Positions 24,230 to 35,356 of a stretch of 64,000 nucleotides of DNA are shown here, piece by piece (position 1 is the first letter of the stretch; every line of letters begins with the position of its first letter). The notes beneath the pieces were generated by a model. It was not told the origin of the DNA, ran no database searches, and was given only the letters and a program-made list of their open reading frames with translations. The translations under genes were made by a program, and so were the position numbers. Source of the DNA: Zygnema cylindricum (Eukaryota; Streptophyta; Zygnematophyceae; Zygnematales; Zygnemataceae); NCBI GenBank assembly GCA_037447655.1, contig JBBHKE010001577.1, positions 62,001 through 126,000 on the forward strand, given 5' to 3'.

Positions 24230-25280
24230 TGTAGAAATTCATGGTTCATTTTTTAGTATTTTCAAGGTCTAAATAGAAAGAAGCCGATGCAGTCTACCTC
24301 TAACTTCTCTCTCCAAACTCTCAAACTTGTCGCAGTCACTGAGAAATTGGAGAGGGAGCTAGAGCCATGGCTACCTAGGCTATCGAGAGGTTTACAGGAA
24401 ATTTATATTTGTTAGGGGTTTTTTTATATAAAAGGATCATGCCGGTCCACAAAATTTGATCCTTGCACCTACCGGCCGGCAGGCAGCTAACAGCCGGTAG
24501 CCTTAGCCGTTAAGTCTAGGATTAATGTTACGTAGTATATAGTTTGATAATTATTTAAATATGTATACGTACGATAAATCATTTAACTGTAATAGATTAC
24601 GGGATACATAGATCCAGTAATATATAATGTACGAATTACGGTACGGACGAAAAATCAATACCACGCATTTGTTTCGTAAGTGAAACAAATACCGCGCATG
24701 TATTTATTACGGCTACGATTAAATCCGAATTTAATCGGACGGCCAAGATTAGCGCTGAGATCGCGGAAAAAGATTTCGGCGGTTTGTGGCCATCGCCACA
24801 TCGGATGACACGTGGCGAAATTACATTGGATCGTGGAATCTCCGGAGATTATGGCACCGAATCCGGATATGACATGTGTCGACATGTAGGCCATGTCGTA
24901 CAATGTCCGTACATAAAGTACATCGGCAGCTGTACTTTTGCGTACGGAACTGTATTCTGATTGGTTCCGTATATCAGTAGATAGAGTCTGTGAGAGAGAT
25001 AGGACTTAGCAAAATTAGGAGATAGGACCCTCTCTCCCAGAGAGCTTTTGTAATAAAAGTCAACTTTGACCCTCCATAACTTACTCCTCAGGGGAGCAAA
25101 TTCAGAGATTCTTTTTGCTATAGACTCAAGGGAGTATTGCCTTCACAGGGGTAAAGGTGGTCAAAGTTTTTGTCTGCCAAGGAGGCAGTTGTTTTCGCTG
25201 AAACACAAAGGGGTCAGATTATCCTAGAGGCTTCTTGGAAGCTGTCCACTCTGAGGACTTATGGAGGTCTCAGAGTTTCA
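24230..25280 (+). repeat. Copia-3 3' LTR (family A)
   Basis: TGTAGAAATTCATGG...GAGTTTCA, preceded by the polypurine tract at 24215-24229. Confidence 0.9.
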
Positions 25281-26105
25281 GTATGAATGGTTTGATAGAT
25301 ATTTAAACATTTACAAATAGGATATTTTGTTTAACTAATAATTAGTACGGTAGAACATAGTACTAGTTGTGTACTAAAGTACCGCATGAAACAAATGTTG
25401 CGAACATTTATATCAACGGCTAATATTCAATTCGGACTTCATCGAACCGCCGTGATAGGAGCCGATATCGCGGAAAGGGCATTTTGGCGTTTTCTGGAAG
25501 CCGCCACTCCGAATAACACGTGGCAGCATTGTACGGGTTTACAAAATCTTCGACGAGCAAGACGACAAACCCTGATGTGACAGATGTCGCTGTTTTGGCC
25601 ATGTAGTACAGTTACCGTACATAAAGTACACCGATACTTGTAATTTTTGTACTATACAGTCCTATGATTGAACCTTAATTCAGTAGAAGGGGTTGTAGAG
25701 AGGAAATAAGACTTAGAATTTTTTTGTAGGTAAAAGGCTAACTTTGAGCAGTCATAACTATTCACTCAATTGACCATTTTTGGTGATTGTTTTTGCTGCG
25801 CACTTAAGGGAGTCCACGTTACACAGAGGAGTAGTTGGTTAGAGCTTTTTCTTGCCAGGGTGGCTACATATCCCATGGAAAGTCAAAGAGGGTGAATGTT
25901 TCTAAAAGTCATATTCTAACTTTGCATTCTGTGGTAGAACTGAGCACACAGAAAGTCTTATTTCACAAGGGTGAAGCTATAATGGGGTTTTGATTGTCAA
26001 GGGGTCAATCATTTGGGTATATATATATACTTGGAGTCAGCACTACCTAGATTAGCTTCTTTGGATTTGCGAATTTTGTGGGACAATGGAGCCCATAGAG
26101 TTTCA
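25281..26105 (+). repeat. LTR family C (#2), right part
   Basis: Continues 18544-18832 after Copia-3. It shares the LTR-C#1 3' half (GAGCACACAGAAAGTCTTATTT) and ends CATAGAGTTTCA at 26105. Confidence 0.8.
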
Positions 26106-26110
26106 TCTTG

Positions 26111-26381
26111 GGGAGGGGGTTCGCAACCGGTCGATACCCACATAACAATCCGTCTAAATTAGCTAGGGGGGGGGGGGCATATACCATTCAAATACACAAC
26201 ATCTATTTCCACACCTTCTCTTCGGGGTACAACTTTATAACTCTCCCTTTTTCATTCCTCTACCAAGTCAGACACACAGATCACACTATTTATGATTTTT
26301 TAGAACCTAGTCACATGAGTTGGTCTCTCCTCCTAGCATACACAACTGCTAAATCTCACGAAACGGTAAGGGCGTCAACAC
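26111..26381 (+). pseudogene. gypsy-1 residue between DNMT and RT
   Basis: Sequence between the LTR-C#2 duplication and the LTR-A stub. It is open on the plus strand (26108-26386) in the frame of the DNMT end, with a G13-type run near 26165. No motif recognised. From its place it is the spacer after DNMT motif X. Confidence 0.35.
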
Positions 26382-27437
26382 TATAGAAATTAATGGTCTT
26401 TTAAAGTATTTTCTAGGTCTGAATAGAAATAAGAAAGAAGCCGAGGCAGTCTACCTCTAACTTTTCTCTCCAACTTCTCAAACTTGTCGCAGTCATTGAG
26501 AAATTGGAGAGGGAGCTAGAGCCATGGCTACCTAGGCTATCCAGAGGTTTACAGGAAAATATATTTTAGTTAGGGGTTTTATTTACTAAAAGATATATGC
26601 CGGCCACAGGATTTGATCCTGGTACTTACCGGCCGGCAAACTGCCGGTAGCCGTTAGCCTTAGCCGTTAAGTCTAGAAGTAATGTTACGTATTATAGGGT
26701 TTGATAATTATTTAAACATTTATACGTAGAATAGTTCATTTAACTGTAACTGATTACGGGAGACATATTTCCAGTAATGTACAAGTACGGATTCCGGTAC
26801 GGATAAGAAACAAATACCGCGCATTTGTTTCTTTAGTGAAACGAATACCGCGCATGTATTTATTACGGCTACGATTAAATGTGAATTTAATCAGACTGTC
26901 GGAATTAACGTCGAGATCGCGGAAGAGGATTTTAACGGTTTGTGGTCATCGCCACATCGAATGACACGTGGCGAAATGACATTGGATCGCGGCATCTTTG
27001 AGGATTAAGGGAGCGAATCCGGACATACCACGTGTCGACATTTAGGCCATGTCGTACAGTATTCGTACATAAAGTACACCGACAGCTATACTTTTACATA
27101 CACAGGAGTAATCTGATTGGTTCCGTACATCAGTAAATAAAGTCTGTGAGAGAGATAGGGTTTAGAAAAATTAGAAGATAGGACCCTCTCTCACAGAGAG
27201 CTTCTGTAAAAAAGGTCAACTTTGATCCTCCATAACTTACTGCTCAGGGGAGCAAATTCAGAGATTCATTTTGCTATCGACTCAGGGGAGTCTTGCCTTC
27301 ATAGGGGTGAAGTTGGTCAAAGTTATTTTTTGTCAAGGTGGCAGTTATTTTTGCCGAAACACAAAGGGGTCAAGGTTATCCTAGAGGCTTCTTGGAAGCT
27401 GTCCACTTTGAGGACTTATGGAGGTCTTTGAGTTTTA
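26382..27437 (+). repeat. LTR-A stub with primer site, internal region lost
   Basis: TATAGAAATT...GAGTTTTA is a full-length A LTR with one change at each end. It is followed by GGTTATGGGCCCA (27438-27450), so it was a 5' LTR. The next base belongs to other sequence: the Copia internal region and 3' LTR are missing. No target duplication is found. Confidence 0.8.
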
Positions 27438-27450
27438 GGTTATGGGCCCA

Positions 27451-28450
27451 ATTTCCATCTAGAAGTTGGCATCATGCATTTAATTGTTTGCATCAGCTTC
27501 CAGTTGAGTATGAGTTGGGACACTCATAGCGGATGAGCAGCTAGCATTTGCACAGGCCATGGAAGCCATGACCATCTTTAAAAACCGACATGGAAATTTT
27601 GAACAGGAATAACAAAACCGGAACACGAACTTTCAGATGGAGTCACAAACCAACATGTAGACGGGTTCGCTTTCCCCATGAAAGACTTAGGTCGACACAC
27701 CACTTATAGAATGTCTATTGATCCAGAAAATGACAGACCCATATTCAAGCCCAAGCATCGTCTATTACAAAACTGAATGGGAACCCGTGGACAAACGATG
27801 CGCAGAATAAGAAGAGGCAGGCCTGATTTATAGGTCCGATTCCACCTTTGCGGCGCCCACCGTTATGCCTTGTAAAGAGACGCGGAGGGGAATTTTACAC
27901 AATGTCGCATGTGCGGGGACTATCGAGAACTAAATTCACCTACAATCCAAGACCGACATCAAATGTTTTTGGCGGAGGACATTTTTGATCATGTCGACGG
28001 AGCTAAATATTTTAGCATCTTAGATCTACAACAAGGGATTTACCAAATCGAAATAGAGGAAAAGGACCGACACAAGACTGTATTTTGGGGAAGTGACGGA
28101 CATTGGGAATGGGGAGTTATGCCTTTTGGCTTGAAAAATGCACCGGCAGTATTCCAAAAAGTCATAGACTTGGTTTTTGGGGGATGTAATTTTGCCCGTT
28201 TCAATATCGATGATTTAATCATCGCTTCAGCCTTTATAGAGGAACATGTAGCGCATATAGAGTGGGTATTGAAGGAATTATTAAAGGTAAGACTCAAATG
28301 TTAACCTGCCAAATACACCTTCGGGGCCGAAGGGTTACCATATCTTGGGCATTTTATCTCATCTGAGGGAATTACTCTACTAGAAGTCAAAGTGGAAGCC
28401 ATTAGTAAAATACCTGCCCCAACTGATCTGACCAGTCTGCGGCGCATTCC
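27451..28450 (+). pseudogene. gypsy-1 reverse transcriptase
   Basis: Degenerate RT start near 27690 (HTTYRMSIDPENDRPIFKPKHR). The open frame 27909-28304 gives CGDYRELNSPTIQDRH, YFSILDLQQGIYQIEI, MPFGLKNAPAVFQKVID and a catalytic box FNIDDLIIAS (28200-28229), where YxDD has lost its Tyr. PAKYTFGAEGLPYLGHFIS follows after a TAA at 28302. It is the Ty3/gypsy type and stands on the same strand as the protease and DNMT to the left. Stops at about 27775, 27830 and 28302. Confidence 0.85.
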
Positions 28451-28452
28451 TA

Positions 28453-29030
28453 ATGTTAGCCAATTATTATCGGAGGTTTATTCATAGTTTAAACACACTT
28501 GCATCTCCACTAAATGAACTCTTGAAGAAATCAATCGCGTTTACGTGGGGACCCTCTCTGATCGAGGCATTTCAAGGATTAAAGAACGCACTGTCCACCG
28601 CTCCCATTCTTCGTCCACCATATCACGAGTTACCATTTTGCCTACAAACAGGCTTTGGTAAGCTCGGTATTGCGGCCACCCTAACTCAGCGTGAAGTCAC
28701 AGGTGAGGAATATGTGGTGGCTTATGCCAGTCGGAGCAACAATCAAACGGAATCTAATTAGAGTAGTTATGAGGGGGAGTGCCTTGCCGCAGCTTGGGGA
28801 ATTGTGCATTTCCGCCATTATCTTTATGGCAAGCCTTTCACCCTTCTTACTGACCATCAACCATTGCATTGGCTCATGACCAATGAGAAGCTGTCCCACA
28901 AATTAGCTCATTGGGCTCTTATCTTACAAAAATTTGATATGGAAATAACCCATCGACCCGTGCTTCTCAGTTTGAATGTTGAATGCTTTTCCAAAAACCC
29001 TTTACCCAACTCTACCGATAATGGGGTACG
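28453..29030 (+). pseudogene. gypsy-1 RT thumb and RNase H
   Basis: YYRRFIHSLNTLASPLNELLKK, then the RNase H region with EEYVVAYASRSNNQTESN, a TAG near 28759, then YEGECLAAAWGIVHFRHYLYG and LLTDHQPLHWLM. This is the usual gypsy order with the conserved Glu and the second Asp visible. A frameshift near 28445 separates it from RT. Confidence 0.85.
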
Positions 29031-29239
29031 ACAAGGTTTCGATGGCGAACCACTTGCATCTCTATCAGCTGGAGCACATCTGATTTACATTTTTGCAGCA
29101 CCTACAAATCACAAAACCCAACACGATCCATGGCGGGACAAGGCTTTGGTTCTCTTTTTATCCACTCAGTATTTTCGAGCGGGCACCCTACCAAGAGAGG
29201 AGGAGCGTGTTCGTAAGAGAGTCCAAAGTTACTTGTGGA

Positions 29240-30474
29240 TGGGAGGCTGACTTATTCGTCTTCTCGCATATTGAAGTCGTTTTCATGTTCCTCGGCCGAC
29301 AGAACGACTATTGCTTATTGACCAGATTCATATTGACCTTGGACACTACGGTACTAAACACACTTTGAGTTTGGTACAGGTACGCTACGCACTTTGAGTT
29401 TGGTACGGGCACGCTATTGGTGGTAAGGCATGCAGGCCAATGTGCCGGCTCTGTTGCAAGAATGCAACACATGTGACCGGTTATGAACCTCTTTTTGTAA
29501 CAGGTAGACTACACTTCAACCATTGCCTATCCAAGGACTATTTTACAAGTGGTCGTGTGATTTAGCAGGTCCTTTCCCCATCTCTCGAAGGGGCAAGCAA
29601 TATATTAGGATTATGATCGAAAATTTTAGCAAATGGGTGGAAGTTGGTGCCCTCCCGCAGAAAAACGACCAAACTCACCACTACAGCTTTCAAAGAGCAT
29701 GTGCTCCTTCGATATGGAGCCCCCGCAGAAGTACATATAGACCAAAAAACTGAGTTTCGTGACGAATTTCAAGAGATGTTGGACGAGGCGTTAATCGATC
29801 ACCGTCAAACAAGTCGAGATCATCCCCAAGCAAACGGTTTGGCAGAGAGAGTTGTACAAACATTTAAGCAGGCTTTGCGTAAACATTGCTTAGAAAAACA
29901 TATTACTATGTGGGATGAATCATTGGGGTATATCGTCATGGGTTATCGTATGTCTATACAGGCTAGCTTGGCAAATTTCAGCCCCTATTATGTGCAGTTT
30001 GGTCGAAAACCACTACTAGGTAGAAATGTACAAAAAGCCGGTAGCTTACCTTTGCCTCTTATGTTTGATTCTCTTTTTCTGGAGGAATTGACCAAACGAA
30101 CATTGATTTTTGCTAGGGAAATGCCCATGGCCTTTGAAAATTTGCAGATTGCCCAACATCGCGACTCGTTACGGTTTGCAACAACTCGAAGTGGCAGCTA
30201 TCGGCCACAACAAAAACCCTTTCGGGTGGGGGGTTACGTTTATTTGCGACGGCAATCATTTGACACACTCAACACGGATGTTTCAGCTCACATTTTGAGG
30301 ATTACAAAAATCGACCCCAATGGATTGTTGAGCCTACAAGGGGCCGTCACGCGAACTTTGCGAGAACATTCAAAAAATTGTGCTCCCTACTACCTACCCA
30401 ATCTTTCCCACAGCATGGACCCGTGGCGGATAACGATTACCGAGGCCACTAGATCACTTGTGTCGGCGATCTGA
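29240..30474 (+). pseudogene. gypsy-1 integrase
   Basis: A degenerate zinc-binding N-terminus near 29400-29500 precedes the core: WSCDLAGPFP (first Asp), HIDQKTEFRDEF (second Asp) and HPQANGLAERVVQTFKQALRKH (catalytic Glu), in frames 29523-29753 and 29644-30474. After the core the frame continues through AQHRDSLRFATTRSG, a strand-rich C-terminal domain and CAPYYLPNL, directly into a PHD finger. The same integrase is found on the minus strand at 61300-62310. Confidence 0.85.
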
Positions 30475-30590
30475 TGGAGAAAAAACAATGATTTTTGTGA
30501 CTATTGCAATCTGGGATTCCATATGGAGTGTTTGGTTGCACGTCTACACATTACCCCGACTCGATAGTGGTTTTGCCACGGATGTCGCAA
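30457..30590 (+). pseudogene. gypsy-1 integrase C-terminal PHD finger
   Basis: In the integrase frame, after a TGA near 30473, lie Cys codons at 30496 and 30505, His at 30520, Cys at 30529, then Cys at 30574 and 30583: C-x2-C-x4-H-x2-C-x14-C-x2-C. This reads FCDYCNLGFHMECL...WFCHGC, the second half of a C4HC3 PHD zinc finger. A TCVGDL stretch just upstream in another frame is a plausible remnant of the first Cys pair. A TAG at 30565-30567 breaks it. PHD fingers read histone tails; at the integrase end this would guide insertion, as chromodomains do in chromoviruses. The second family copy (61085-61205) has the same motif. Confidence 0.72.
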
Positions 30591-30644
30591 CCTATTGGTT
30601 GTCCTTACAACCTCCCCCACAGGCTAAGGAGCGAGGGGGGGGGG

Positions 30645-30883
30645 ATTCCATCCTTACTTCCCTGACTTTGCCTTGTATTTTATTTTTTGCTTAGTCCATG
30701 TGTTTGGTATTTTTTGTTTTTTTGGGCAGATTCAATTATTATTTCTTGCGGTATATATGCTTTGTACTCCGGTTGTGGTCAAGAATATTGTACATATGTA
30801 ATGGTTATCTATTTTTTGGTGTTTATCGGCAACACAAGTTGTATTTGATCCATGCCACTCACGGTTCTATAATCATGCACGAC
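30645..30883 (+). repeat. 239-bp direct repeat, copy 1
   Basis: ATTCCATCCTTACTT...CATGCACGAC, repeated in the same direction at 31822-32061 with scattered differences. It lies just 3' of the gypsy-1 coding region. It could be part of that element's 3' end or a local duplication. Confidence 0.75.
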
Positions 30884-31821
30884 AGCTATCATGCCGTAAG
30901 GTGTCGACGAGTATTATTACTAAGTCCTATATTAATGGACGTACATGTGATGTGACAGCTTCATAACTACACGTACAGCTCAAGGTACGAACAAATCGAA
31001 GACCGTATTACATTCACGTATGGCACAGTGGGAACACAATGTGGAATCAGCGTAGAATTGGACTGCGGTAGGGCATCGGATGTTAAGATCGCAAAAGGCC
31101 CCAAACTTGGCAGATGTCTAAAGTCATGAACCCTCGGACGTTGGTGCAATATTTTGTTTAGCTTAGGGAGGGTTTTTATCCTCAAGGATGTAAGGCATCT
31201 TGAGGCGGCCACGCATCGGCTGTCTTTAGAAACTGGCAGCGTTTGAACATAGAAACCTACATGCTCAGAGATATTTAGGAGTTAGTGTGGATGTACTGTT
31301 AGCGAAAGCATAGGATTAATGCCATTTGGCATTTTAGGAACAGTTGCAAATTAAAACACGGGAATCCAACATTGGAAAGTTGTCGTTTTCTAGCAAGCTT
31401 TTTCTTGGGATTTGTCGTATTTTGTGATAGTTCGGGTTTCACCTAAATATTTAGTGACGGGCTAGTTTTGAGTTATGGTTTTTTTCACACCCATAGTCTA
31501 TGCTAGTGACTGTCTTTGAGCTCCATATTCTCTCTTGTACGAAGTTCTTACCTAATTTACCAGCGCAAGCCAGCCTGCAAGGTTTCCCTCCAGAATGTGT
31601 TCCAATTGCCGTGGTGTACGAATTGTGTTGTGCAGATTTGGTGTTTTCTTGATGTTAGAGCGTCGACTTTGCAGTCTAGCTCTCCTCCAATCTGGCCTAG
31701 GGGAACAGCGGCTTTCTCGGCTCCTTCGTCCAGCTAAGGAAGGGTTTTTGTCTGCAGGTTGGACTCCTGTAGGGAATATTAAAAGACTTCAGGGCCTTGT
31801 GGCTACTGTCGCAAATATTAA
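30884..31821 (+). other. Spacer between direct repeats, nothing recognised
   Basis: About 0.94 kb without a convincing frame or motif. A few short GTAC-containing stretches near 30960-31010. No function proposed. Confidence 0.4.
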
Positions 31822-32061
31822 ATTCCATCCTTACTTACCTGACCTTGCCTTGTCTTTTATTTTTTTGCTTAGTCCATGTGTTTGGTATGTTTTACTTTTT
31901 CGAGCAGATTCATTTATTATTTCTTGCGGTATATATGCTTTGTACTCCGGTTGTGGTCACGAATACTGTACATATATAATGGTTATCTATTTTCTGGTGT
32001 TTATCGGCGACACAAGCTGTATTTGATGCATGCCACTCACGGTCGTATTGTCATGCACGAC
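31822..32061 (+). repeat. 239-bp direct repeat, copy 2
   Basis: Second copy of 30645-30883. The two could be LTR-like ends of a 1.4-kb unit, but I see no TG/CA ends or target duplication. Confidence 0.75.
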
Positions 32062-32120
32062 ATTCCTTTCCACAGATCGAAGGAGCCTGACCGGCTCGCC
32101 TATTGGGCATGAGAGCTACG

Positions 32121-33052
32121 TGCAATTCTGTGGTCTCCATTGACCCACAGAATGGGCAGCCTATGTAAAGCCTCTATGATAATACTTGCCCCTTTCACTT
32201 TCCCACTGAATAAGTTCCACCTAGGCACACAAGTATTCTGACCACCCTCACTCCTGTGAGGACCCGACTCCCCTGAGCCAAACGCAAAAAGAATCACTGA
32301 ATTTGCTCCCCTTGAGCCAAACGTAAAAAGAATCACTGAATTTGCTCCCCTGAGCAGTAAGTTATGGATGGTCAAAGATGACCTTTATAGTTACAAGCTC
32401 TCTTAGAGAGAGGTACCTAAATTTCACTAAGTCTTAGTCTATCTACTCACGTCTACTAAACCCTTGTCCAATAGGAACACTGTGTAGTACAAAAAGGTAC
32501 AGTGGCCGATGTACTTTTTGTACGGCTATTGTACGACATGGCCTTCAAGGTGACGCCTATCAAATCAGGAGCCATGGTTTCTCCTCCCATCTTCCCGGGT
32601 ATCTAATAATGTAGCGCCACGTGGCATTGCGTGACGCTATATCTAATGGCCGCCAAAAAACTCATTCTGGGTGGCAACTGCAACGACGGCCGTCCGATCA
32701 ATTAAATTTACATGGTTCGGATTCGCGTCTGTGCATTAATTTTTTCACATGCGCCTCTTCGTCAAATTGGTATGTTTCAGCCGACGTGTTAAACAATAAG
32801 TACTTATCAAACCTCATAAGTGTATCGTTTCATTATAGCCTTAATGGTTAAGGCGCACAGGATACAAGCCTAAAAGCCTGTAGGTCGCATGTTCAAACTT
32901 TGGGACATCTGTTTTGGTAAAATGCTCTCAACTCCAATCTGCCACTATCTAAATAAGGCGACACCAAGCCGTGTCTTTGATCCTCTCTCTCTCTCTCTCT
33001 TTACAGTCTAACTAAAATAGAGAAGTGAAGTATTAATTACCTCTTTTCAACA
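32121..33052 (-). repeat. Solo LTR family B (#2)
   Basis: TGCAATTCTG...TTTTCAACA with the perfect duplication CTACG (32116-32120, 33053-33057). An internal tandem duplication of about 44 bp lies near 32275-32360. A tRNA-like stretch occurs at 32838-32905. CT dinucleotide repeat near 32983-33000. Confidence 0.9.
32838..32905 (+). other. tRNA-like segment inside solo LTR-B
   Basis: AGCCTTAATGGTTAAGGCGC (A-box/D-arm-like), a possible anticodon stem around AGCCTAAAAGCCTG, and ATGTTCAAACTTTGG (B-box-like). The acceptor stem is lacking, so it is not a tRNA gene. Confidence 0.45.
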
Positions 33053-33057
33053 CTACG

Positions 33058-35079
33058 GATGATTTTATTCCGACGTGAATTAGGGTATTTGGTTGAGTTG
33101 GTGCTTTTAATGATTTTCTCAGATCTTATGGTCCACACTTCTCTTGGATGGGGTGACCCAAGCGCCATCCACCTCATATGAGCACAGCTGTTAATCATGG
33201 GCATTTATATGCAGATTTACAATGCCTGAAGGATTCCTTTTTTGTTTTAGAGGTGATGTATCGTTGTTGTGTTGTGGACTTCCATTTGCAAGTTTCCTTG
33301 AGCACGGGATAGGTACTAGGGTGAGCCCTCTTTTAGGGAGCTTTTCGGGAGCCTTTAATTCTTTTTGGGGGTTTGGTTTTTTACTTGTAATACTTGTGGG
33401 GGTGGGTTTGTCATTTGTAAGGTTTTGACCCTGGCTCAATTACACTCGTTGGTCAGAATGCTCAACATGTTGGTGTGGTTGCACCTAGTGTTGTTGGAAA
33501 GGGAAGGGTGGGATTATGCACAGCGTGTTGCTATGGATGGCTTGATTTTGATAGCGGTCGAGATATTTGGTTGTTTGGCTGTTGCTTCGGATGAGTTCCC
33601 CCATTCTCATGGTTGTTGTTCTTTCAAGAGGATCGGCCTTAGGAGACCTCACGCTTCGTGTCTTGATTTCTTTTTGTCGTTAGTGTTCATTGTGGGCTTT
33701 ACAATGAGAGCAAGCTTTTAACACCCATTTGGTGCTATTGGATCGTCGACGTGTCTTGGAACAAAACACTGCCTAAACTTGCTTCGGTATATATGCATTA
33801 GATTATCCATGCTACAAAATAGTGTGGATAATTTTGTCAAGTGCGCCTCTCTATTTCTCTCACTGTCGACCCAAATGTGTAGACTTTACATCACATAAAA
33901 AACCATGTACTCCATAAGCTTTCGCAACCAGTCATTCGCTTCGACCATAAGTTAAAAGAATAGAGGGCTCCATTCCATACGGATTTTATCCCAATGATTG
34001 CAACATGTCAAAACCTATCGACAAGGACGCACTTACTTCGATGTCCACTTCATAATAATAATAACAATAAGAAAAAAATATCGCCTTAAATTTAACCTGA
34101 TGTAGGCAAGATAGTCGCAGAATGACGATTTTAAAAGTAAAAAATTCCAGTAAAAAAGCAATATACATAGGAGCTTGAAAGTACAATGAGTCTAAACTGT
34201 CTAAAACAAGTTCGTTGTACATCCAAGTAGGAACCCTAAAAGAGAAATGAGAAAAGTTTGTTTCTAGAACCTATGAACAAATTTTAGTCTCTCCTTCCTA
34301 GAATAGATCAGCGGTAAATAACCGCAGAGTCATATTTCCTTTTATCTCTAAACTGACCAGTAATCCTTTTCCCACAATGTCTCTTCCTTTTCTTTTTTTC
34401 TTTTCCCTAAGTCCTTATACTTGAACTCCAGACCTTCCTCTTCGGGTGTAAAACAAATGCTTTCCTTAAGAATCTACAGTTTCCGATAGATCTACAAACT
34501 ATTAACAAAAAAATTATAAAATAAGGACGAATAAATTCAATGCAGCACAAATCCGGCCCTAAAATATCGTAAAACTTCGTACCGTCGGTTCTATCCCGTG
34601 TCAACCTACCATTTTTATCGCTGACAAATAAATAGAAAAATAACAATACACATTTTTTTTCCACCCTACTCTATTTCCTTTTCTACAGCACATACATCCA
34701 CACACTCCTACATTCCTAATATTCCCTCTCTCCCTTTCTCCCTCTCCTGCCCCTCTTCCTCTCCTTCTCCCTCTCTCCCTTATCTCTTTCGTCTTTGTGA
34801 AGAGGACAAACCTGTAAGCAGTCAAAAATTTGCATCTCACTTCTGAGGGTCCAAGACTGAAAAATGGACGTACCTCTATCTCTCCCGCCTCTCTACTTTG
34901 GAAAAGAAAAAAAATAAAAACAAAAAAGAAAAAAAAATGAAAAAAAATCCTCCCTCTACGATTAAGCCATAATGTTTAACAGTAGCAAACACTTTTTGAC
35001 CCGTACACCGATTCCCGTTTTGACCTTCGAGCATTCAACTCAGAGAGCCATCCCAAACAACCTAAACTATCTCTTTCTC
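33058..35079. other. Low-repeat DNA 3' of the host gene, no gene recognised
   Basis: Short open frames on both strands near 33190-33720 show no known motif and overlap each other. A CT-rich stretch lies at 34723-34790 and an A-rich stretch at 34905-34950. Any polyadenylation region of the host gene (minus strand) should lie here. Confidence 0.4.
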
Positions 35080-35356
35080 CCTCCCTCTCTCCCCGTTCCT
35101 ACTCTTTCACCTCTCCGCCCTCTCCCTCTCCTCTCCCTCTCCCTCTCCTCTCCCTCTCCCTCTCCTTCCCCACCCTCCTCTCTCCTCGCCCGTGTCTCTC
35201 GTTCCCCTCTCTCTCTCTCTCTTGTTCTCTCGTCTCCCTCCCTTCCTTCCCTCCTCTCCTCCCTCCTCTCCTCCCTCTCCTCCCTCTCCTCCCTCCCTCT
35301 CCTCCCTCTCATCCCTCTCCTTCCTCCCTCCCTCTCGTCCCCCTCGTCCCTCTCTC
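35080..35356. repeat. CT/GA-rich microsatellite-like tract
   Basis: Interrupted repeats of CTCTCCCTCTCC type, purine-rich on the minus strand, directly after the stop codon of the host gene. Apparent frames in it encode only Arg/Glu/Gly or Ser/Pro/Leu runs. Confidence 0.85.

Larger units (their letters stand above)
18833..25280 (+). mobile_element. Copia-3, full-length Copia (family A) nested in a solo LTR-C
   Basis: LTRs at 18833-19883 and 24230-25280. Flanking 5-mers GTATA (18828-18832) and GTATG (25281-25285) differ by one base. The primer site AGTTATGGGCCCACC follows the 5' LTR at 19884. The tract AAAAAATAAGGGGAG precedes the 3' LTR. Internally it carries a misplaced LTR end at 21354-21511. 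Confidence 0.92.

Noticed and set aside
33191-33721. Possible small gene near 33.2-33.7 kb
   Set aside because: Overlapping frames on both strands, hydrophobic composition from GT-rich DNA, no family recognised.
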